Assembly (NCBI GenBank): GCA_014058105.1
Contig: JACGCM010001403.1
Coordinates: forward strand, 744,001 to 808,000
Source: Kingdonia uniflora
Lineage: Eukaryota; Streptophyta; Magnoliopsida; Ranunculales; Circaeasteraceae
Length of the DNA: 64,000 nucleotides
Reading direction: 5' to 3'
The position numbers and the translations under genes were made by a program. Shown here piece after piece: positions 58,661-64,000 of the stretch. The notes under the pieces were generated by a model. The model saw only the letters and a program-made list of their open reading frames with translations, had not been told where the DNA came from and ran no database searches. Positions within the stretch are counted from its first letter, which is position 1. The number at the start of each line of letters is the position of its first letter.

Positions 58661-59459
58661 GACTGCACTAAATCAATGGTTGCCTACGTACCATGGATCA
58701 AGTCGCCCGTAGTTCTCAAAATCCCCGTGAGGGGATAGATCAATCCATAGGAAAGATACACACTTTCTCTTCTCTTTATGTTTATGAATCTCCCTACCAA
58801 GAGTCTGTTTGTACCATTGCCTTGGAAACTTTTTCAAGCCGTACAACGATCTCGCCATTAATTGACACACATAATTTTCCTTTCTGACAACTGTAAACCC
58901 CCTTGGCTAAGTCATATTGATTTCTTCCTTCAACTTCCCATGTAAGAACGGCGTCTTAACATCGAGTTGTTGCAACTCCAATTTAAATGCGCTACCAAGG
59001 CCATAGGAAATAAATGGAAAAGTGTTTTACCACTAGTCTTACCTTGAAGTGTAACATCATCTTGAGATCATTGTTTCTTTTTATAGACCCATTTACCACC
59101 AATCGCCCTCTTTCCCTTAGGCAACTTTAAAAGTTGCAAAATTTCATTATTACGAAGAGAATACATCTCTTCCTTCATCTCTCTCTCCCAATGTTTAGCC
59201 GTGGAAGGATCACCTTCTTCAACGACCGGTAGTACATAGGCTACCATTGCCTTCGCCTTTGGAAGTACCATGTCCTTTATAAGCCATTCCGACTTACTTA
59301 CATTTCTCTTTGGTTTACTGGTTACAATTGACTCCACAATCAGAGTCTCATCATCTGTACTACCAAATGCTTTACTCTCATCTGTGTCTTCATCATCTGG
59401 AACATGAACAAGCCTCGAAGACGAACTCCACATCAACATCATAAATACTTCGACCATAT
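58661..59459 (-). pseudogene. Ty1/copia reverse-transcriptase fragment
   Basis: On the minus strand: an acidic/variable linker with KHWEREMKEEMYSLRNNEI, then LLKLPKGKRAIGGKWVYKKK (the copia RT entry motif, near 59090), then in other frames LQQLDVKTPFLHGKLKEEI (near 58960, containing the first catalytic Asp region) and QLMARSLYGLKKFPRQWYK (near 58850-58800). It ends before the YVDD box. Frameshifts and a stop are present. No integrase, gag or LTR of this element is in the window. The 5' edge is cut by the LTR of element B. Confidence 0.85.
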
Positions 59460-59478
59460 CCGTATATGGTCGAAGTAT
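59445..59478. repeat. 15-bp perfect inverted repeat at the copia/element B junction
   Basis: ATACTTCGACCATAT (59445-59459) and its exact reverse complement (59464-59478) are separated by CCGT. The left arm belongs to the copia coding sequence. The right arm ends where the element B LTR seems to begin. Confidence 0.95.
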
Positions 59479-60049
59479 GACAAGACAGACAGCTCATCGA
59501 ATAGGAACGGTACCATTGTCGGTCGTGTCAACTACAGTGATAGAACCAGCAGACGGCTACATTGACAGAACTAACAGACCGCTACAGTGACAGACCTAAC
59601 AACTGCTACAGTGTCAGAGCATAATGACAGACCTAATATTTCCAGCATCAATACCAACTCTGGGATACCCGCTCGATATCCGGAGGATACCCGGAGGGTA
59701 CACTTGAATTGTGACTTAACCTTGGTGACTCAACCCTTCCTATGCTCTATAAATAGGAGAGATGGGGAACTAAGGGGAGGTTACAAAATCTCTCCTCTGA
59801 TCCCTTACTATTTACCTTCGATCACCCTGTAAAACATACAATACTCGAACCTTCTACTACTCAACAGTAATACAAATTCTCTTAAAAATTCTCATCAGAG
59901 GTCGTGGAGCGTCACATTCTAGGCCTCCACGCAAGTATATTGTCAGTAGATTACTTATGCTATAGATTTTATACCTGAACCCCTTAGATTGAGGATAAAT
60001 CCCATGGTGTAAGAGCCAACTTTCCTCCATACAAAGGAAGGTCCCTACA
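59478..60049 (+). repeat. 5' LTR of element B (start approximate)
   Basis: It ends GTCCCTACA just before the PBS. A TATA box CTATAAATAGGAGAGATGGG is near 59746. The last 370 bp match the element A LTR. The upstream part holds three or four units of CTACAGTGACAGACCTAACA (59530-59635) that are absent or changed in A, so its left edge (TGACAAGAC at 59478) is inferred. Confidence 0.72.
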
Positions 60050-60065
60050 TTTGGCACCGTCTGTG

Positions 60066-61225
60066 CATGCCCACCCTATCAATCTTCCGTACTCATTTTC
60101 TACCTTTTCCAACTCCCACAGATCATTCTCAATGTCCCCCACCCTCCGTTCTACTTCCACCCATGCCGAAAACTCCTTCGATGGAGTGGCCGCCCAACTT
60201 GCCTTACTTTCCCAGCAATTCACTCAAGCCGAGGAGCGACATCAAACATAATTGTACCAGGAATGTGAAAAGCACCGTCAAGAATTTGAAGCTGAATGGT
60301 ATCGCCATTTAGATGATGACAACAGACAGAACCACGTTATCGATAAATTGCGCAACACAGTCTGAGTGCTGCAGCAATTTCAGCCTCTAGACGCTCCCCT
60401 ACTGTCTCAAGTACCAGGAAATACCCCCAGCCCATATCGGCGCCGTGGGTGCTCCCCCCACTATTCCCCCCACCGGCTCCATCCATCTCGGCATCCACTC
60501 CATGGGGGACTCCTCTGACTCCACCCTTCGCTCCTCCAGACACCCCAAACACCGTCTAGCTCGAGAACGTCTCGGGGAGTGCAGCGCCAAAAACATATTG
60601 AAGACTCGACCTCAACATCCCCGAATCCCTCGATCCCCCTTCATCATGCTTACTGTGTACAGCAGGACCTCTGTTACAAAATCTAACCGGTTATCCGGGT
60701 CAGCGCAAGCCCAGCTCTAAACTCTCAGAGTTGACTGAATACCCCCCTCTGCCCTAAACTCCTCGCTATCGAGGTACCTCCAAATTTCCGTGTTCCCAAA
60801 CTTACTAAATACCGCAACACCGACCCTCAATCCCATATTCTTAAATTCCAAAATGCTCTAAGCCTCTACTCAGTAAATACCACCTGATATGTCACCTTTT
60901 TCCCATAAGTCTCACAGATAGCCATCTTTGATGGTATCGTAACCTTCGCAGTGGTTCTATTCGAAGCTTCGAGAACCTATCCCATCTTTTTATCGCCCAA
61001 TTTGCCTTCAACAAAGATAGAGAAGTCAGAGTCGATGCCCTCTTCAATTTTTGAAAATCCAACAGTGAAATCCTTGAAGCCTTCACCAAGAGGTTTCTTG
61101 ACGAGTCGCAAAAAGTTGAGAACCTTGACTGCGCGAATGTTATCCTCGCATATTCAAACGCCTTACCAGATCACAGCCATGTCAAAGAGTACCTGGTCTT
61201 CCACAAAACTCGAACCCTCGAGGAG
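60066..61225 (+). pseudogene. N-terminal and central gag of element B, frameshifted
   Basis: Segments match the gag of element A across several frames: GVAAQLALLSQQFTQAEERH (near 60190), a Pro-rich linker (60400-60560), NPHRSPRSP-like and LSHLFIAQFAFNKDREVR-like text (60970-61030), then SEILEAFTKRFLDE-like text (near 61070). Stops at 60249, 60364 and elsewhere prevent a continuous protein. Confidence 0.7.
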
Positions 61226-62344
61226 ATGCTCTTAAAAGTCAATGGGTATATCGACCTTGAGCTCCTCCGCAAATCACATAAACAAGGGCAACCTTCGATT
61301 TCTACAGCCAATAAACCTCGACAAGCCCTACTTTCTACTCCTACACCCCTGATCGCTCCTGTCTCACAGGAGACTGAAAGCCGCAAACGCCCTCACACTG
61401 ACAATAATGCTGAAGTTCGCAGAAAGCGACCAAAGCCGATTCTGCCCATACTCACTACCCCTCTCAGCACTCTTCTACCACAGATTCAGGAAAACCCCAT
61501 ATGGCGTATCCCCTTCCCCATCAAGGTCAAACTGGGCAAACTTTACTGTGCCAACCGCAAGTGTATCTGTCACCACACCAATAAGTGCTTCGCCCTGCAG
61601 CGTTCTCTCGAAATCATCCTCAAGGCAGATCGTATACATCAATATGTTGCCGACCTTCCCAGATACCTTGATGGGTCGTACCTCAAACCTCAACCCACCT
61701 CTGCTGTCGACCCGGCCGAGGTTCACATCTGCCAAATATATTTTATCGAAGTCAATAATATCGATAGCGGCCGTTCCAAGAGCAAGCGCAAGCATGTCGA
61801 AGAATGCTACAAACTCACCTACCAAGAGAAGCTACCCGCCCTCCTGCCAGAATCAAGCCTTTTCCATCGACCCGAAGGCATTTCTTTCATCGACTGCGAT
61901 ACATCGCATGTTCGTTTTCCCCATTCTGACCCATTAGTCATCATGATTAGGATCGAACACCTCATCCTCCATACCATGCTTATCGATACAGGAAGTACAG
62001 CTGATGTAATTTTCCTTCAAACTCTCCAAGCCATGAAGAAAATAGACCTCATCACCGCCGCTAATGTCGAACTGAAAGGTTTTAATGGGGCCACAAAAGT
62101 TGTTGTTGGTCGAATCAGCCTTCTAGTTACCACCGACCCAGTCACACTTCAAACCAGCTTTCTTGTTATCGATAAGAAGTCTGAATACCTTGGTATCCCC
62201 GGGCGCGACTGGCTCCATGCCATGTATGCCATACCTTTGACATATCATCAGATTAGTTTTAATACTCCCTCTGAAACTTGGAATTTAAAAGGCTCTCAAC
62301 GCCTCGCCCGTTCATGTGAGTATCCGGAGATCGATCAGACCTAG
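61226..62344 (+). CDS. gag C-terminus and aspartic protease of element B (372-residue open frame)
   Basis: The longest uninterrupted frame in the window. Residues 1-60 are the end of gag (LLKVNGYIDLELLRKSHKQG). A basic stretch follows (EVRRKRPKPILP, near 68), then a Cys/His cluster (CANRKCICHHTNKCFALQ, about 111-128) in place of a classical knuckle. The retropepsin-type active site is LIDTGSTADVIFLQTLQAM at about residues 251-270, followed by IPGRDWLHAMYAIP (about 330). Retropepsin cuts the element's polyprotein. The frame is open at both ends only because flanking stops separate it from gag and RT. The Met at 61226 is internal to gag, so it is not a true gene start. Confidence 0.85.
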   Translation: MLLKVNGYIDLELLRKSHKQGQPSISTANKPRQALLSTPTPLIAPVSQETESRKRPHTDNNAEVRRKRPKPILPILTTPLSTLLPQIQENPIWRIPFPIKVKLGKLYCANRKCICHHTNKCFALQRSLEIILKADRIHQYVADLPRYLDGSYLKPQPTSAVDPAEVHICQIYFIEVNNIDSGRSKSKRKHVEECYKLTYQEKLPALLPESSLFHRPEGISFIDCDTSHVRFPHSDPLVIMIRIEHLILHTMLIDTGSTADVIFLQTLQAMKKIDLITAANVELKGFNGATKVVVGRISLLVTTDPVTLQTSFLVIDKKSEYLGIPGRDWLHAMYAIPLTYHQISFNTPSETWNLKGSQRLARSCEYPEIDQT

Positions 62345-62639
62345 AAACTTGTCAGACTCCCATAGCAATTACTGTCTCTCTCTATCCCCATACCTTCAAC
62401 AACCGCTACCCCACCCATCAAACCTACTTTTTATATCAAACTTGATGGTTCTGGTTGAGGTACATTTATTAAAATTTTTCTAGACGAGGTAGAATGCCTC
62501 GAACTCACAGACTTCCTTTGAGCAAATAAAAATGTCTTTGCATGGACGTTCCAGGAGATGCTTGGTGTCAACCCCAGTTTGGCATGTCACCACCTCGATC
62601 TCATTCCCCATTCCACAGCAGTAAAACAGTAAAAGCGCA

Positions 62640-63241
62640 CCTTCGCCCCACGACTTCAAGAAGAAGTAAACCTTGAAGTAGACCAACTCATAGCCGTGGG
62701 TTTCATCAGAGAAGTCAAGTATGCTGACTGGATATCAAACATTGTTGCAGTTTCCAAAAAGAACGGCAAGATCAGAATCTATGTCGACTTTATAGATCTC
62801 GACAAGCACACACCGAAGGAAGGTTTTCCCCTCCCGATCATCTCAGTACTCCTCGATGCGACTGCTGGACACGAACGTCTGTCTATGGTTGATGTGGCTT
62901 CGGGTTACAATCAGGTACGCCTCCTCCCCGAAGATCAACATAAAGCTTCCTTTATCACTGAACAAGTCATTTACTATTTTAATGTCATGCCCTTTGGTCT
63001 TAAAAATGCCAGTGCCACCTATCAACGCCTTGTTACAACCATGTTCAAGCCCTTGCCTGGAAAGTCAGTCGAAGTTTACATCGATGACATGCTATGCAAG
63101 AGCCTCCAAAAATTGACCCACATCCAAGACCTAACTGAAGTCTTTTCGATACTTCAAACATACAACATGAAACTCAATCCAGAAAAATGTCAATTTGGCT
63201 TTTTGTGTGGCAAATTTTTTGGCCATCTTATCAGTAAATGA
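62640..63241 (+). CDS. Reverse transcriptase of element B
   Basis: The 181-residue open frame from 62696 has the Ty3/gypsy RT series: VSKKNGKIRIYVDFIDLDKH (near 62750), GFPLPIISVLL, MVDVASGYNQVRLLPEDQHK (catalytic Asp, near 62890), VMPFGLKNASATYQRLV (near 62985) and YIDD (near 63080). It ends MKLNPEKCQFGF and a TGA at 63239-63241. Homology extends upstream to about 62640 in another frame. Compared with element A, the polymerase core has no internal stop. Confidence 0.88.
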
Positions 63242-63907
63242 GGTATCGAGATCGACCCTCCCCATATTCGAGCCCTTATCGACATGCCTTCACCCCGAAC
63301 TATAAAAGATGTCCAAAAAGTGGCCGGTAAGATAGCAGCCCTCAACCATTATATTTCCAAATCCTCAGACCGTTGTGCTTGGCTCTTTTCTCTCTTACGC
63401 GACCAAGGCGTCCACAAAGCAAAAAAGAAAAACAATCCTGAGATTAATTGGACACCTGACTGTGAACGAGCCTTCCTCGAACTCAAAACTTATCTTGGTC
63501 GACCACCCATCGTCAGCACCCCTATCGAAGGTGAGACACCCTCTTTATATCTCGCTGTTACATATACTTCTTTAAGCTCAGTACTCATTCGACTCGAATC
63601 AAACATTGTGAAACTTGTATATTTCATAAATAAAACTCTAACACCCGCAGAAACCCGAAATTCAAAACTTGAGCGTTTGCACTTTTCCCTCGTCTACACT
63701 ACCCAAAAACTTAAACCATATTTTCAGGCTCACCCCATCCACATTATATCAAGTTATCCCCTTCGAGAAGTACTCAGCAAAAAAGAAAAATCCAGAAGAG
63801 TGCAACAGTGGTCTGTTTATCTTGGTAAACATAACATTACATTGGAGAAGCAGATATCCCATAAAAGCCAGGCAGTGGCAGATTTCCTTGCTGACTTTCC
63901 GGTCTAA
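63242..63907 (+). CDS. RT connection and RNase H of element B
   Basis: The frame continues directly after the TGA with the RT thumb/connection (DVQKVAGKIAALNHYIS, near 63320) and RNase H (SLYLAVTYTSLSSVLIRLE, near 63545, where the usual catalytic Asp of the family reads Tyr; AETRNSKLERLHFSLVYTTQ; then KPYFQAHPIHIISSYPLREV). It ends SQAVADFLADFPV at TAA 63905-63907. Element A retains Asp at the altered position. The following sequence to 64000 matches the start of the region before the second RNase H of element A. Confidence 0.82.
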   Translation, partial: GIEIDPPHIRALIDMPSPRTIKDVQKVAGKIAALNHYISKSSDRCAWLFSLLRDQGVHKAKKKNNPEINWTPDCERAFLELKTYLGRPPIVSTPIEGETPSLYLAVTYTSLSSVLIRLESNIVKLVYFINKTLTPAETRNSKLERLHFSLVYTTQKLKPYFQAHPIHIISSYPLREVLSKKEKSRRVQQWSVYLGKHNITLEKQISHKSQAVADFLADFPV

Positions 63908-64000
63908 GATATCGATTGAGAGGAACACGAAGATGACCTGACAGAAGACCAATCCGAAGCAACAGATCCATGGGACCTTACCACAAGATGGTGTCTCTTC

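Larger units (their letters stand above)
59478..64000 (+). mobile_element. Ty3/gypsy Tat-lineage retrotransposon B, 5' part, truncated by the window end
   Basis: 5' LTR (to 60049), PBS-like TTTGGCACCGTCTGTG (60050), gag, protease, RT and RNase H in the same order and orientation as element A, with long stretches of near identity. B keeps the protease/zinc-knuckle region that A lacks. gag is frameshifted and pol has stops, so B is also defective, though better preserved. The second RNase H, integrase and 3' LTR would lie beyond 64000. Confidence 0.9.

Noticed and set aside
58464..58712. Repetitive open frames on both strands (GRLVRFG-like and NQTSQMTK-like)
   Set aside because: Both are readings of the 28-bp minisatellite.
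61226..62344. 372-residue open frame as a host gene
   Set aside because: It contains the gag end and a retropepsin DTG motif, aligns with the retrotransposon order, and starts at an internal Met.
59478..64000. Endogenous pararetrovirus (Caulimoviridae) as the source of the RT sequences
   Set aside because: Both elements A and B have LTRs, and A has an integrase and a second RNase H, as in Tat-lineage Ty3/gypsy elements. No movement-protein or coat-protein features of pararetroviruses were seen.
1..64000. tRNA, rRNA or snRNA genes
   Set aside because: No stretch with convincing A/B-box plus GGTTCGAATCC-type cloverleaf or conserved rRNA text was noticed by eye. A dedicated scan would be needed to exclude them.

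Overview
The window is AT-rich plant nuclear DNA, probably from a eudicot. Its genes are interrupted by GT-AG introns, and it holds homologues of plant-type genes: a MIP1/DUF547 leucine-zipper protein, a WNK11-like kinase, FAR1/FHY3, the plant mobile domain and GARP. Nearly everything else is transposable elements. There is no operon-like organisation and nothing bacterial or organellar. The only gene I read as intact is the MIP1-like gene on the minus strand (40637-45608, 11 coding exons, 607 residues). Most other coding matter is broken or captured.

Layout. 1-11.8 kb: a decayed PIF/Harbinger element (DDE transposase, a GRF zinc-finger ORF, Myb/SANT-like pieces, a probable 3' end near 11803). 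It is split by a CACTA element (3986-9882) carrying a captured fragment of the translation factor eIF3 subunit c and a second, unidentified multi-exon fragment. 11.9-21.9 kb: a small unrecognised gene, a FAR1-type MULE transposase pseudogene split by a solo LTR with a perfect 5-bp target duplication, and a convergent plant-mobile-domain/coiled-coil gene. Six arrays of the palindromic core TCGACAAT/ATTGTCGA are threaded through this stretch, only in introns and spacers. This is the least explained signal in the window.

22-27.3 kb: mostly non-coding, with tandem duplications and a degenerate GARP (MYB-CC-like) exon. 27.5-37.8 kb: Ty3/gypsy Tat-lineage element A, with gag, RT, RNase H, a second RNase H, integrase, a 195-bp tandem array with dimeric higher-order structure, a spliced antisense gene and a 3' LTR. 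Its 5' LTR is missing; an inverted piece of a related antisense gene sits there instead. 38-39.7 kb: a gag remnant and a truncated WNK11-like kinase. 40.6-45.6 kb: the MIP1-like gene.

48.3-54.8 kb: a minus-strand chromovirus-like Ty3/gypsy element (C) with 2.4-kb LTRs that keeps only gag and the start of protease. 54.8-58.1 kb: a second minus-strand Ty3/gypsy deletion derivative (D). 58.4-59.5 kb: a minisatellite and a Ty1/copia RT fragment. 59.5-64 kb: the 5' part of a second Tat element (B), of the same family and orientation as A, running off the window.

Coordinates for the MIP1 exons, solo LTR, CACTA ends and element C LTRs were read directly from the sequence. Boundaries of other decayed elements are approximate. 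Family names rest on motif recognition only; no database search was possible.
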